64,000 bases of DNA from Hathewaya histolytica (GTDB lineage: Bacteria; Bacillota; Clostridia; Clostridiales; Clostridiaceae). The stretch covers positions 434,001 to 498,000 of the forward strand of contig NZ_LR590481.1 of NCBI RefSeq assembly GCF_901482605.1, in the 5' to 3' direction. The position numbers and the translations under genes were made by a program. Shown here piece after piece: positions 54,746-63,696 of the stretch. The notes beneath the pieces were generated by a model that did no database searches, had not been told where the DNA came from, and was given only the letters and a program-made list of their open reading frames with translations. The stretch's first letter is position 1. Each line of letters starts with the position of its first letter.

Positions 54746-56008
54746 ATGAAAGCGATTTTATTTAAAAATGCTAGATTAAAAGGAAATGAAACATTAGTTG
54801 ATTTACTTGTTGAAAATGGAGTTTACAAAGAAATAGGACAAAATCTTTCTATAAAATATAAAGATGTAGAAACTTACGACTTACAAGGAGACCTTGTTGT
54901 TCCACCTTATATTGATCCGCATATACATTTAGATTATGTGTATACTGCCCGTACTCCAGGTGCTAATAATGGGACAGGTACTCTTTTTGAAGGAATTCAA
55001 AGATGGTCTGAAACAAAAGCAAATATGACAATAGATGAAATTAAGGAACGTGCTAGAATTGCGTTAAAGAAAGAGATTTTACATGGAACTCAATATCTTA
55101 GAACTCATGTTGATGTAACAGATCCTAAACTTACTTGCTTAAGAGCTATTATGGAATTAAGAGAAGAAGTTAAAGATCTTGTTGATATACAAATTATCGC
55201 ATTTCCACAAGAGGGTATGTATTCATATAAAGATGGAGATAAATTAGTGGAAGAAGCATTAAAAATGGGTGCAGATGTAGTAGGGGCTATTCCTCACTTT
55301 GAATTTACAAGAGAAATGGGAGAAAAATCTATTAAGAAAACTGTAGAACTTGCTATGAAGTATAATAAATTAATAGATGTTCATTGTGATGAAACTGATG
55401 ATGAACAATCAAGATTTGTTGAATTATTAGCAGCAGAATCTTATATGAATGGAATCGGTGAGCTAACAACAGCAAGTCATGCTTGTGCTATGGGTTCATA
55501 TAATAATGCTTATACATTTAAATTATTTAAACTTTTAGGATTATCAAAAATGAACTTTATATCTTGTCCAACTGAGAACATACACTTACAAGGAAGATAT
55601 GATACATATCCAAAAAGAAGGGGACTTACAAGAGTTAAAGAACTAAATGATGCAGGAATTAATGTTTGTTTTGCACAAGATTCAATTTCAGATTCATGGT
55701 ATCCATTAGGAAATGGTAATTTAATGGCCATTTTAGATGCTGGAATTCATATCTGTCATATGATGTCTTTTGATGAAATTAATAATGCATTAGATTTAAT
55801 TACAATAAACGGTGCTAAAACTCTTAATATAGAAGATAAATACGGAATAGAAGTTGGAAAAGACGCTAACTTTATAGCATTAAACGCTAAGAATGAATTT
55901 GATGCAATATTAGAAAGAGTAGGAATTAATTGTTCCGTTAGAAAAGGTGAATTTTTATTTAAGAAACAGCCACAAATAATTGATACAAATATATCTTTAT
56001 TAAAATAA
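54746..56008 (+). CDS. CodA-type amidohydrolase (cytosine/creatinine/isocytosine deaminase group)
   Basis: A 420-residue amidohydrolase clearly homologous to E. coli cytosine deaminase: H59 and H61 (PHIHLDY), TLFEGIQRW, Q155, H213 and E216 (VHCDETDDEQSRFVE), H245 (TTASHACAMGSY), D312. The residue after the metal Asp is Ser313 (AQDSISDSWYPLG), while E. coli CodA has Asp314 there, a position known to tune substrate choice. Linked with a creatininase gene, this favours creatinine deamination to N-methylhydantoin or another cyclic amidine; cytosine remains possible. RBS GAGAGGAG lies about seven bases upstream of the ATG. Followed by a terminator, so it is monocistronic. Confidence 0.87.
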   Translation: MKAILFKNARLKGNETLVDLLVENGVYKEIGQNLSIKYKDVETYDLQGDLVVPPYIDPHIHLDYVYTARTPGANNGTGTLFEGIQRWSETKANMTIDEIKERARIALKKEILHGTQYLRTHVDVTDPKLTCLRAIMELREEVKDLVDIQIIAFPQEGMYSYKDGDKLVEEALKMGADVVGAIPHFEFTREMGEKSIKKTVELAMKYNKLIDVHCDETDDEQSRFVELLAAESYMNGIGELTTASHACAMGSYNNAYTFKLFKLLGLSKMNFISCPTENIHLQGRYDTYPKRRGLTRVKELNDAGINVCFAQDSISDSWYPLGNGNLMAILDAGIHICHMMSFDEINNALDLITINGAKTLNIEDKYGIEVGKDANFIALNAKNEFDAILERVGINCSVRKGEFLFKKQPQIIDTNISLLK

Positions 56009-56021
56009 TAATTATAAAATT

Positions 56022-56059
56022 AGAGATTAAGTTAATACTAGCTTGATCTCTACTTTTTT
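56022..56059 (+). terminator. Terminator after the CodA-like gene
   Basis: A 10-bp stem AGAGATTAAG / CTTGATCTCT (one G-U pair), 10-base loop, then ACTTTTTT. Confidence 0.85.
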
Positions 56060-56220
56060 ATATAAATTTAATTCATAAAAGAAAGAAAATTAAACTTATA
56101 ATTAGATATATTAAATTTAAGTGACTAAATTAGGTTTAATTGAAATTTATTAATTAATATTAACTAATAAGCATATAATCCTAAATATACTATTAAAATA
56201 TAGTTAGGGGTGTGTGTTTC

Positions 56221-57171
56221 TTGAAAGATAACTTTTTTATGCCTATATATTTAAATAGAGGTTTAGTTTTAGACCTTCACTCTATTTTTATAGATGGTTC
56301 TATAGAAAGCACATCTGTACGGTTTGTTAGAGGTGATACTGAACATTTGAAACTTCAAAATTACAATAAAACTGGAAAGGATTTTGCTGAAAAAACTTCT
56401 GGTAGTTATAAGGTGCCCAATGATGATAATGAATATGACTTTTCAACACATTGTTCAAAGTTCAATAGTAAGGATTTTTCAGGGAATATAGAAGGTTCCA
56501 ATACGAATACAAATGAAGTTACTCTAAGAAAAATAAGTACCAACTTTTCTATATTTAATAATTTAAAAAATACTATGTTTAGAGATCATATGTTTAGAGA
56601 AATATCAAAAGAGGATATTATAAATGAAGATATAAAATGTGGTGAATATGTTGAATTTAATTGTGGTATGAGTTCCTTATCGTTATTAAATGATGTTAAT
56701 AATATTATAGATATTTTAGAGTGTTATGATTGCACAGAGTTAGATAAATTAATTGAGAAAAAAGAAAATGAAAACAATCTTACAAATTATTCAGTGATAT
56801 TAAAACAATTAAAGCTATTAAGTTCTTATCTGTGTAAGAATGATACAGTTAATATGGTAACCAATATAGGTGAATGTAGAGCTGTACTAAATGTAAATTT
56901 AGATTATTTTTCTGATAAACATGCCTATATGTATGATACCTGTGATACTGCTTGTAAAGTTTTTGGTAAGGTAATAAAAATGCCTAAAAAGGGTGAAGAA
57001 ATATGTCTTTTATCCAAAACAGGAATGAGTGATTATTATAGAAAATTTTTAGATTCAATATCACCGTATTTAGCTGTATTAAAAGAAAATAATATAGTAA
57101 TGCCTAATAACTTAGTTATTGATATAGAATGTCCTGCTATACAGGTTATACCGATAGCTATGTATCTTTAA
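56221..57171 (+). CDS. Hypothetical protein, 316 residues
   Basis: Soluble protein without signal peptide or clear membrane helix; no family recognised with confidence. It starts MKDNFFMPIYLNRGLVLDLH, followed by SIFIDGSIESTSVRF, then a polar, Asn/Ser-rich stretch (about 55-105) and a more folded C-terminal half (YVEFNCGMSSLSLLNDVNNI to NNLVIDIECPAIQVIPIAMYL). The pattern of an N-terminal YLN..LV.D..S..DG segment recalls DUF6414-type proteins, but I cannot confirm it. I choose TTG 56221, ten bases from AGGGG at 56206-56210; the GTG at 56212 abuts that ribosome site. It stands alone. Confidence 0.7.
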   Translation: MKDNFFMPIYLNRGLVLDLHSIFIDGSIESTSVRFVRGDTEHLKLQNYNKTGKDFAEKTSGSYKVPNDDNEYDFSTHCSKFNSKDFSGNIEGSNTNTNEVTLRKISTNFSIFNNLKNTMFRDHMFREISKEDIINEDIKCGEYVEFNCGMSSLSLLNDVNNIIDILECYDCTELDKLIEKKENENNLTNYSVILKQLKLLSSYLCKNDTVNMVTNIGECRAVLNVNLDYFSDKHAYMYDTCDTACKVFGKVIKMPKKGEEICLLSKTGMSDYYRKFLDSISPYLAVLKENNIVMPNNLVIDIECPAIQVIPIAMYL

Positions 57172-57242
57172 AATTTTAATAAATTAATTTACACACATTA
57201 ATTTAATATTTACAATAAAATAACTTATTTTTATGAAGTCAG

Positions 57243-57449
57243 TTATTCTATATCATATAAGTTTTTTAATTCCATTCCTATCCACATAAATAAAGTAGGT
57301 ACAAATAAAAGAACAAAAAAAACAGTATTATATATTAATGGTGTTGCTCTTTGAAGTGCTATGTGGGAAGCTTTATTAATAAATATATATGGTATCCAAA
57401 CATATATATTTTCAAAATAAAGAGGAAATTTTAAAAAGAGCAGAAGAAT
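57243..57449 (-). pseudogene. Startless remnant of a membrane protein
   Basis: An open frame of 68 codons on the minus strand, ending at TAA 57243-57245, with no usable start codon. It encodes two hydrophobic stretches (FENIYVWIPYIFI and NTVFFVLLFVPTLFMWIGM) separated by NKASHIALQRATPLI. The coherent hydrophobic pattern suggests the C-terminal end of a lost membrane protein. It occupies the 335-base gap between the hypothetical protein and cupin genes. Confidence 0.35.
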
Positions 57450-57461
57450 TTATTTAACAAT

Positions 57462-57508
57462 AAAACATAATGCCATAAGAAATACTATTTCTTATGGCAT
57501 TATGTTTT
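57462..57508 (-). terminator. Long palindromic terminator at the end of the cupin gene
   Basis: A 23-base perfect inverted repeat (57462-57484 with 57486-57508) with a single central base, overlapping the cupin stop codon; on the minus strand it ends in TTTTA. Very strong hairpin. Confidence 0.8.
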
Positions 57509-58004
57509 ATTCTCTAGTTAACTTTTTTATTATATATCTATGTTCAGGATACATATTTAATAATTCATCTCTTTTTATTAATTCAAAATCGTCAAAATGA
57601 AAGCCCGGTGATACCATGCATCCTACTAAGGCATAATCTTCATTGTTCATGGCAGAGCCAAAAATATAACCTTTAGGAACTAAGACTTGCGGAGTTTCTC
57701 CCTTTTCTAAATTAAGACCTAAAAATTTTTTAGTAAGTTTTCCTTCTGGACTTATCATATAAATAGTAAGTGAAGAACCACTATGATAATACCAAAGTTC
57801 ATCAGACTGTAATCTATGGAAATTAGATACTTCTCCATTTTGTAATAAAAAATAAATACTAGTCCAAAGATTTCTTTCTATTTTTTTATCATGTCTATTT
57901 AAATTTAAAGTTTCATCTGATATAAGTGATTCTTTATAATATCCACCTTCTGGATGAGAAATCATATTTAAATTTTTAATAAAATAATCAGCAGATTTTA
58001 TCAT
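57507..58004 (-). CDS. Cupin superfamily protein (DUF985/cupin_5)
   Basis: A 165-residue beta-barrel protein. The family hallmarks are HPEGGYYKESLI near residue 17, TSIYFLLQNGEVSNFHRLQSDELWYYHSGSSL in the middle, and LVGCMVSPGFHFDDFEL near the end. The cupin metal-binding His/Glu set is partly visible (H63, E68, H73 region). Biochemical role of this family is largely unknown. The start has AAGGAGA about 8 bases upstream on the minus strand. Confidence 0.87.
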   Translation of the reverse strand: MIKSADYFIKNLNMISHPEGGYYKESLISDETLNLNRHDKKIERNLWTSIYFLLQNGEVSNFHRLQSDELWYYHSGSSLTIYMISPEGKLTKKFLGLNLEKGETPQVLVPKGYIFGSAMNNEDYALVGCMVSPGFHFDDFELIKRDELLNMYPEHRYIIKKLTRE

Positions 58005-58397
58005 ATTTAATCTCCTTTTTCTTTAGTATTTCCTTAATATTATATATTAATTTTAACATAAAATTCAAATTAATAATTTTATAAAAAAATTCTAATAGTA
58101 ATATGTAAATAGGTGTAAAATTTATAACAAAAATATAAGTACTTACGTTATTTACTATAATCACAAATTTAATTTATGTATATTCAATTTATTTTTGGGT
58201 AAATTAGACTTATAACCTACTCTTAAAAGCATCACTAATTTATTATGTTAAAGTTACCCTTATAACTCTAAAGATGTAAAAAAGATAAGTTATTAAGTTT
58301 ATTTATGAAATACCATAAAATTTGATTAGAAAGAATATTATTAACAAATAATAATTTATGCCTAGCAAAGAATAAAAGATAATAAGGAGGAATTATT
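58005..58397. other. Intergenic region of 393 bases
   Basis: Very AT-rich, between divergent genes. No supported reading frame, RNA gene or strong inverted repeat was seen; only the ribosome sites at either edge are clear. Promoters for the cupin and GlsB-like genes must lie here. Confidence 0.5.
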
Positions 58398-58655
58398 ATG
58401 AATATTTTAGCATGGATTATCCTAGGAGCTTTAGCTGGATGGATTGCAAGTAAGTTCACAGGAAATGATTCTGAAATGGGAGCTTTTGCAAACATAATAG
58501 TTGGTATAATTGGTGCATTTATTGGTGGATGGATATTTAGATTTATTGGAGGCAAAGGAATTACAGGCTTCAATATTTGGAGTGCCATAGTAGCTGTAGT
58601 GGGAGCTATAATACTACTTGCTATAATTAATGCATTTAAGAGAACTAATAAATAG
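58398..58655 (+). CDS. GlsB/YeaQ/YmgE-family stress-response membrane protein
   Basis: An 85-residue protein with three membrane helices, starting MNILAWIILGALAGWIASKF, followed by GNDSEMGAFANIIVGIIGAFIGG and a last helix SAIVAVVGAIILLAII. This is the transglycosylase-associated (Tag) family fold with the GLxxG-type glycine spacing. Homologues are induced by envelope or general stress; biochemical role unknown. RBS AAGGAGG. Single gene with its own terminator. Confidence 0.92.
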   Translation: MNILAWIILGALAGWIASKFTGNDSEMGAFANIIVGIIGAFIGGWIFRFIGGKGITGFNIWSAIVAVVGAIILLAIINAFKRTNK

Positions 58656-58701
58656 TATTAGGTTAGGTAAATAAAGAACTTTAAAATTACTTTTATAAAA
58701 T

Positions 58702-58735
58702 AAAAGGCATGGAATTTTCCATGCTTTTTATTTTA
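58702..58735 (+). terminator. Terminator after the GlsB-like gene
   Basis: Stem AAAAGGCATGGAA / TTCCATGCTTTTT (one G-U pair), short loop, T-rich tail. Confidence 0.85.
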
Positions 58736-58834
58736 TTTAAAATACTACAATGAAGAATCTAATATAAAAAAGTTACAGCATCTAAAAGATATACTAGACA
58801 AAATTTAATTTTAGTGTTAAATTATAAATAAGAG

Positions 58835-58858
58835 ATACCCCTGGGGGGAGGGGTGTAT
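58835..58858 (+). promoter_or_regulatory. CsoR operator
   Basis: A G/C-rich near-palindrome, ATACCCCTGGGGGGAGGGGT, extending into GTAT, stands out in AT-rich DNA. It matches the G-tract pseudo-palindrome type of CsoR operators (TACCC..GGGTA). It lies after a TATAAA at 58823-58828 and before the csoR ribosome site, suitable for autorepression relieved by Cu(I). Confidence 0.8.
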
Positions 58859-58876
58859 GATTTAAGGAGGAAGAGT

Positions 58877-59140
58877 ATGCATTGTGAAAATAAAAAAACA
58901 CTACAGTTATTAAAAACTGCAAGAGGTCAAATAGATGGAATTATAAAAATGATAGAAGAGGATAGATATTGTATAGATATATCAAATCAAATTATGGCAT
59001 CTATGGCATTGCTTAAAAAATCTAATAGTATTGTACTTAAAGCTCACCTTGACCACTGTGTTAAAGATGCAATAAAAAATAATAGTGCTGAGGAAAAAAT
59101 GAAAGAAATAGGTGGTATTATAGAAAAACTTATGAAATAG
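58877..59140 (+). CDS. csoR: CsoR-type copper-sensing repressor
   Basis: An 87-residue helical repressor (DUF156). It starts [20 protein letters not shown]; Cu(I) ligands of CsoR are the Cys in [10 protein letters not shown], and His and Cys in [12 protein letters not shown], giving the C-H-C set. I use ATG 58877, with AAGGAGG seven bases upstream; an upstream GTG frame from 58853 overlaps the operator. copA starts nine bases after its stop, so both form one copper-induced operon. Confidence 0.93.
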   Translation: MHCENKKTLQLLKTARGQIDGIIKMIEEDRYCIDISNQIMASMALLKKSNSIVLKAHLDHCVKDAIKNNSAEEKMKEIGGIIEKLMK

Positions 59141-59148
59141 GAGGGATT

Positions 59149-61617
59149 ATGATGAAAACTGATGTTTTTAAGATAGAAGGAATGACCTGTGCTGCATGTT
59201 CAAGGGCAGTAGAGAGAGTCACTGGAAAGTTAGAAGGGGTTGAGAAATCTTCAGTTAATTTAGCTACAGAAAAATTAAGTATATATTATAACGAAGAAAA
59301 ACTTTCTAAGGAAGATATAATAAAAACTGTAGATAAGGCTGGATATAAAGCTATAGAAGAAGTTACAGAAGTTAAAGGCAAAGGGGTAATTAAAACCTTT
59401 AAGATAGAAGGAATGACTTGTGCTTCTTGTTCAAGGGCAGTAGAGAGAGTTACAGGAAAATTAAAGGGTGTTGAAAGTTCTAGGGTTAATTTAGCCACAG
59501 AGAAGTTAACTATAGAATATGATAATAGAATTATTAGAGCTAGTGATATAATATATGCAGTAGAAAAAGCTGGTTTTAAGGCTTTTGAAGAAAAAGGAGA
59601 GAACCAAGATACTCATCAAGATGGAAAGAAAAAAGAAATACAAAATCTCTGGAAGAGATTTATAGTGTCTTCTATGTTTACGGTACCACTTTTAATTGTT
59701 TCTATGGGTCATATGATGGGACTTCATTTACCTAATTTAATAAATCCCGAAGTAAGTCCTATGAATTTTGCACTAACTCAACTAATTCTTGTAATACCTG
59801 TTATTATATCTGGAAAGAAATTTTACAAAGTTGGGTTAAAATCCTTATTTACAGGACACCCAAATATGGATTCATTAATTTCTATAGGAAGTTTAGCGGC
59901 AATTATTTATGGTTTTTTTGCTATATACCAAATTTCTAAGGGAAATTACCATTATACTATGGATTTATATTTTGAGTCTGCAGCTACCATACTTACATTA
60001 ATTACTTTAGGTAAGTATTTGGAAAGTGTAACTAAAGGGAAGACATCAGAAGCTATAAAAAAACTTATGGGACTTGCGCCGAAAAATGCTACTATATTAA
60101 AAGATGGGGAAGAAGTTTTAATACCTATAGATGAAGTATTAGTTGGAGACGTGGTTATTGTAAAACCTGGAGAAAAGTTCCCCGTGGATGGAGAAATACT
60201 TGAAGGTTCAACATCTGTTGATGAGTCTATGCTTACAGGTGAGAGTATTCCAGTTGAAAAAATTGTAGGTTCAAAGGTTATCGGAGCTTCAATAAATAAA
60301 AATGGATATATAAAATATAAAGCTACCAAAGTTGGTGGAGATACAGCTTTAGCTCAAATAATTAAGTTAGTGGAAGATGCACAAGGTTCTAAGGCTCCAA
60401 TTGCTAAAATGGCAGATATAATTTCTGGGTATTTTGTACCTGTAGTCATAGGACTTGCTATAATTTCAGGTTTAACATGGTATATGGTAGGAAAAGGACC
60501 TATATTTGCTTTAACTATATTTATATCTGTTTTAGTAATAGCATGCCCATGTGCACTAGGACTTGCAACGCCTACAGCTATTATGGTAGGTACAGGAAAG
60601 GGTGCTGAAAATGGAGTTTTAATAAAAAGTGGTGAAGCACTAGAGACAACCCATAAAATTCAAACTATAATTTTTGATAAAACAGGAACTATAACAGAAG
60701 GAAATCCGAAAGTTACGGACATATTATGTAATGAGATAAATGAAGATGAAATCTTAATACTAGCTGCTAGTGCTGAAAAAGGTTCAGAGCATCCACTAGG
60801 AGAGGCTATAGTTAAGGCTGCAGAGGAGAGAAATTTAACTCTTAAAAAGGTAGAGGAATTTAAAGCTATATCTGGCAAAGGTATAGAAGCATTAATAGAA
60901 GATAGAAAGCTTTTCCTAGGCAATTTAAAGCTTATGAATGAGTATTCCATAGATTTAGGTAACTTTGAACACGATTCTAAAAAGCTTTCTATGGAAGGTA
61001 AGACACCTATGTATATAGCAAGTAATGAAAAGGTATTAGGAATAATAGCTGTCGCAGATACAGTAAAGGAAAATTCTAAAAAGGCAATAGAAACTCTTCA
61101 TAAAATGGGTATTGAAGTAGCTATGCTTACAGGAGATAATAGAAATACGGCAGAGGCTATTGCAAGAGAAGTGGGTATAGATAGAGTTATTGCTGAAGTA
61201 TTACCAGATAATAAAGCAGAAGAAGTTAATAAAGTTCAAAGAGAAGGAAGAAAAGTTGCCATGGTTGGAGATGGAATAAATGATGCACCAGCGCTTGCAA
61301 TGGCAGATATAGGAATGGCAATAGGATCAGGTACCGATGTTGCCATAGAATCTGCAGATATTGTTTTAATGAGAAGTGATTTAATGGATGTAGCAACTTC
61401 TATAGATTTAAGTAAAAAGACCATAAGAAATATAAAAGAAAATTTATTTTGGGCTTTTGCATACAATACTTTAGGAATACCTGTAGCTATGGGGGTATGG
61501 TATGCATTTGGTGGAAAACTTTTAAATCCTATGATAGCAGCACTTGCTATGAGTTTTAGTTCTGTATCAGTACTTCTAAATGCTTTAAGATTAAAAAGTT
61601 TTAAAAGAGTGAATTAG
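59149..61617 (+). CDS. copA: Copper-exporting P1B-type ATPase
   Basis: An 822-residue Cu(I) pump. Two N-terminal heavy-metal domains carry [14 protein letters not shown] (about 10-23) and [14 protein letters not shown] (about 88-101); these are near duplicates of each other. Eight membrane helices follow, with the copper CPC motif in [13 protein letters not shown], phosphatase loop LTGES, phosphorylation site [13 protein letters not shown] for nucleotide binding, and [14 protein letters not shown]. Two adjacent ATG codons (59149, 59152) follow GGAGG. It exports copper from the cytoplasm under CsoR control. Confidence 0.97.
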   Translation: MMKTDVFKIEGMTCAACSRAVERVTGKLEGVEKSSVNLATEKLSIYYNEEKLSKEDIIKTVDKAGYKAIEEVTEVKGKGVIKTFKIEGMTCASCSRAVERVTGKLKGVESSRVNLATEKLTIEYDNRIIRASDIIYAVEKAGFKAFEEKGENQDTHQDGKKKEIQNLWKRFIVSSMFTVPLLIVSMGHMMGLHLPNLINPEVSPMNFALTQLILVIPVIISGKKFYKVGLKSLFTGHPNMDSLISIGSLAAIIYGFFAIYQISKGNYHYTMDLYFESAATILTLITLGKYLESVTKGKTSEAIKKLMGLAPKNATILKDGEEVLIPIDEVLVGDVVIVKPGEKFPVDGEILEGSTSVDESMLTGESIPVEKIVGSKVIGASINKNGYIKYKATKVGGDTALAQIIKLVEDAQGSKAPIAKMADIISGYFVPVVIGLAIISGLTWYMVGKGPIFALTIFISVLVIACPCALGLATPTAIMVGTGKGAENGVLIKSGEALETTHKIQTIIFDKTGTITEGNPKVTDILCNEINEDEILILAASAEKGSEHPLGEAIVKAAEERNLTLKKVEEFKAISGKGIEALIEDRKLFLGNLKLMNEYSIDLGNFEHDSKKLSMEGKTPMYIASNEKVLGIIAVADTVKENSKKAIETLHKMGIEVAMLTGDNRNTAEAIAREVGIDRVIAEVLPDNKAEEVNKVQREGRKVAMVGDGINDAPALAMADIGMAIGSGTDVAIESADIVLMRSDLMDVATSIDLSKKTIRNIKENLFWAFAYNTLGIPVAMGVWYAFGGKLLNPMIAALAMSFSSVSVLLNALRLKSFKRVN

Positions 61618-61631
61618 ATAGGACTTTTACT

Positions 61632-61667
61632 TTCAGATGGGGCTTTAAGCTCCATCTGAATTTTTAT
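61632..61667 (+). terminator. Terminator after copA
   Basis: Stem TTCAGATGGGGC / GCTCCATCTGAA (one G-U pair), TTTAA loop, then TTTTTATT. Its arm CAGATGG resembles that of the ftsX terminator at 366-396. Confidence 0.9.
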
Positions 61668-61851
61668 TATCTCATAGTAGAATTTACAGTAGTATTATCA
61701 GCATAATGTTATAATCATATTAAATTTTATTAGTGCTTAATTAAAGTGATTTTTATATAAATATGTGAATATAATATGTATATAGTAAAAGATTGTTTAT
61801 AATAAAATAAGTTAAATTTAGTAAAAATCAAATGATTATTTTGTAAATACT

Positions 61852-61880
61852 TTGCATGAATTTTTATTATTGTATATAAT
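61852..61880 (+). promoter_or_regulatory. Signal peptidase gene promoter
   Basis: TTGCAT at 61852-61857, a 17-base spacer and TATAAT at 61875-61880; the transcript would have a leader of about 85 bases. Confidence 0.65.
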
Positions 61881-61972
61881 TTATATATTAAGGATTAAAA
61901 TTTTATTATTAAGATAATATAAGATGATAGGGAAATTATAAAATTATGACTTAAAAGGAGGTACTGCATAAA

Positions 61973-62515
61973 ATGGAAGATAATAAAAGAAAGAATACAT
62001 ATAATGGATTTGGATACTATTTTAAGGAATGGTTTGTTCCTATTATAGCTGCAGTGGTTATAGCTACATTAATAAATAGGTTTTGGTTTTTTAATATTAA
62101 AGTTCCTACAGAATCTATGTATCCAGCTATTGTACCAGGAGATAGGATTTTGGTTACTAGAGTATATAATAAGGATAAATTAAAAAGAGGAGATATTATA
62201 GTTTTTCATTCTGATGAGCTTAAAGAAGATTTAATAAAAAGATTAATAGGATTGCCTGGAGATAAAGTTAAGGTTAATGGCGATGGCTCTCTATATATAA
62301 ATGGAGAAAAGATACTAGAGCCTTATATAGTGAATCAAGGTGACGTTAAGGGGGAATTTGTAGTTCCTAAAGATAACTTCTTATTTATGGGTGATAATAG
62401 AAAGGATTCATTGGATAGCAGGTATTGGAAGAATCCTTATATAAGTAAAGATAAGATAATGGGAAAAGCTCAATTTGTTTTAACACCATTTAAAAGAACG
62501 GGTAAATTAAGATAA
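61973..62515 (+). CDS. lepB: Signal peptidase I
   Basis: A 180-residue S26A peptidase of the Gram-positive (SipS-like) size, with one N-terminal membrane helix (about 19-40) and the catalytic domain outside. Nucleophile S48 is in VPTESMYPAI, general base K89 in DLIKRLIGLPGDKV, and the C-terminal box reads FMGDNRKDSLDSRYW. It removes signal peptides from exported proteins such as the FG-GAP/NlpC protein in this window. RBS AAAGGAGG lies about nine bases before ATG. Monocistronic. Confidence 0.96.
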   Translation: MEDNKRKNTYNGFGYYFKEWFVPIIAAVVIATLINRFWFFNIKVPTESMYPAIVPGDRILVTRVYNKDKLKRGDIIVFHSDELKEDLIKRLIGLPGDKVKVNGDGSLYINGEKILEPYIVNQGDVKGEFVVPKDNFLFMGDNRKDSLDSRYWKNPYISKDKIMGKAQFVLTPFKRTGKLR

Positions 62516-62539
62516 AAATTAAGGGATATATTACTAGTC

Positions 62540-62583
62540 AAAAGTCATGTAAATTTTTTATATTTATATGGCTTTTATTTTTT
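62540..62583 (+). terminator. Terminator after the signal peptidase gene
   Basis: Stem AAAAGTCATGTAAA / TTTATATGGCTTTT (with G-U pairs), 9-base loop, then ATTTTTTT. Confidence 0.75.
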
Positions 62584-62747
62584 TAAAAATATATAATTAT
62601 AACGGTATTTAATTAGATATTAATAAATCTGTAACTATTCCTTCTTTTTATTGATGTATAATAAAGTTATAGGATATTAGTTAATTATTTAGAAAAGTTT
62701 GAATAAAATGAAATAGGGAGTAAATTTGGGGATAGAAGGTGAGTTTT

Positions 62748-63650
62748 TTGAAAAGAAAAGCAAAAATGGCATTAAGTGTGGCTACCTCTATTTTTTTTGT
62801 TACAATAATAGGAACAAGTATTTTAAATAAAAAAAGTGGCATAGCCTTTGTTAACATAGATAGCATAAAAAATGTACGCAAAAATACTTTAAGTAATAAT
62901 GAAAGTGTGAAAGGTAAACATGGAGTTGAAGAAGATAAAAATATAAAGGGAACTAAGGGAAAGGAATCTAAAGCCGATAAATCAAAGGAAGTTATAAATA
63001 ATAAGGAAGTTAAAAATCGAGATAAAGATACAGCTTCTAGTAATGGGGGAAGTAAAGGTCAACTAAAAGATGGTAAAGAAAAAAACAAACCTCAATTACA
63101 ACAAAATGAAGAACAACATAAGGACGAAACAGATAATAAAGATAAGAGGAATATAGTTCTAAATAGTAAAGAAGAAGTTAATAAGTTTGCTAAGACTGTG
63201 TTTAAAAAATATTTTGCATTAGATATAGAAAATGATCCTAATGTTACATTTAATATAGAAGAACGAAGGATAGAAGAAACTTCAGAAAATCTTTGGTTTT
63301 GTACATGGATGGGATTATTTGATGGAAAAAATCTATATTTAAACTTATTAGTAGATAAAGATAGTGGAAGAATAAAGAAAATAGATAATTATAATTATTC
63401 TGAGGTGGGTACTGAAGAAAAAGTAGACGAAAAAAAAGCAAAGACTATAGCTCTAGATTTTATAAGTAAGATTGATAGAAAAAATTTAGACCTTATAGGA
63501 GATGTTAAAGTAATAAAGAACTCTAAAGATGGATATAAAGTTATTATACCTAAGAAATCAGAGGGAGGTTCAAGCACGCAAGAGATTATTATGGTTGCAG
63601 TAAATCCTTATTCTGGCTTGGTAAGCTCCTTTACTGATCTGTGGAAATAA
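62748..63650 (+). CDS. Membrane-anchored Lys-rich protein with C-terminal PepSY/YcdB-like domain
   Basis: A 300-residue extracytoplasmic protein. An N-terminal signal anchor (about 5-24, ALSVATSIFFVTIIG) is followed by a long Lys/Glu/Asn-rich, probably disordered linker (about 45-140). A folded domain of about 155 residues begins EEVNKFAKTVFKKYF and includes LNLLVDKDSGRIKKIDNY and EKKAKTIALDFISKI, a pattern like YcdB/PepSY-type domains of Firmicute wall proteins. No catalytic motif. TTG 62748 with AAGGTG upstream is my start choice; GTG at 62739 is an alternative adding three residues. Function unknown. Confidence 0.7.
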   Translation: MKRKAKMALSVATSIFFVTIIGTSILNKKSGIAFVNIDSIKNVRKNTLSNNESVKGKHGVEEDKNIKGTKGKESKADKSKEVINNKEVKNRDKDTASSNGGSKGQLKDGKEKNKPQLQQNEEQHKDETDNKDKRNIVLNSKEEVNKFAKTVFKKYFALDIENDPNVTFNIEERRIEETSENLWFCTWMGLFDGKNLYLNLLVDKDSGRIKKIDNYNYSEVGTEEKVDEKKAKTIALDFISKIDRKNLDLIGDVKVIKNSKDGYKVIIPKKSEGGSSTQEIIMVAVNPYSGLVSSFTDLWK

Positions 63651-63696
63651 TTCTGTTTTTCTATAAGTATAAATTTAGAATGTAGGTGGACTTACT

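Larger units (their letters stand above)
61618..61972. other. Intergenic region of 355 bases (terminator and promoter only)
   Basis: Holds the copA terminator and the signal peptidase promoter listed separately; the remainder is AT-rich with no supported gene. Confidence 0.6.

Noticed and set aside
58835-58858. Riboswitch or GC-rich RNA element
   Set aside because: The G/C block is too short for a riboswitch and fits a CsoR operator directly before csoR-copA.
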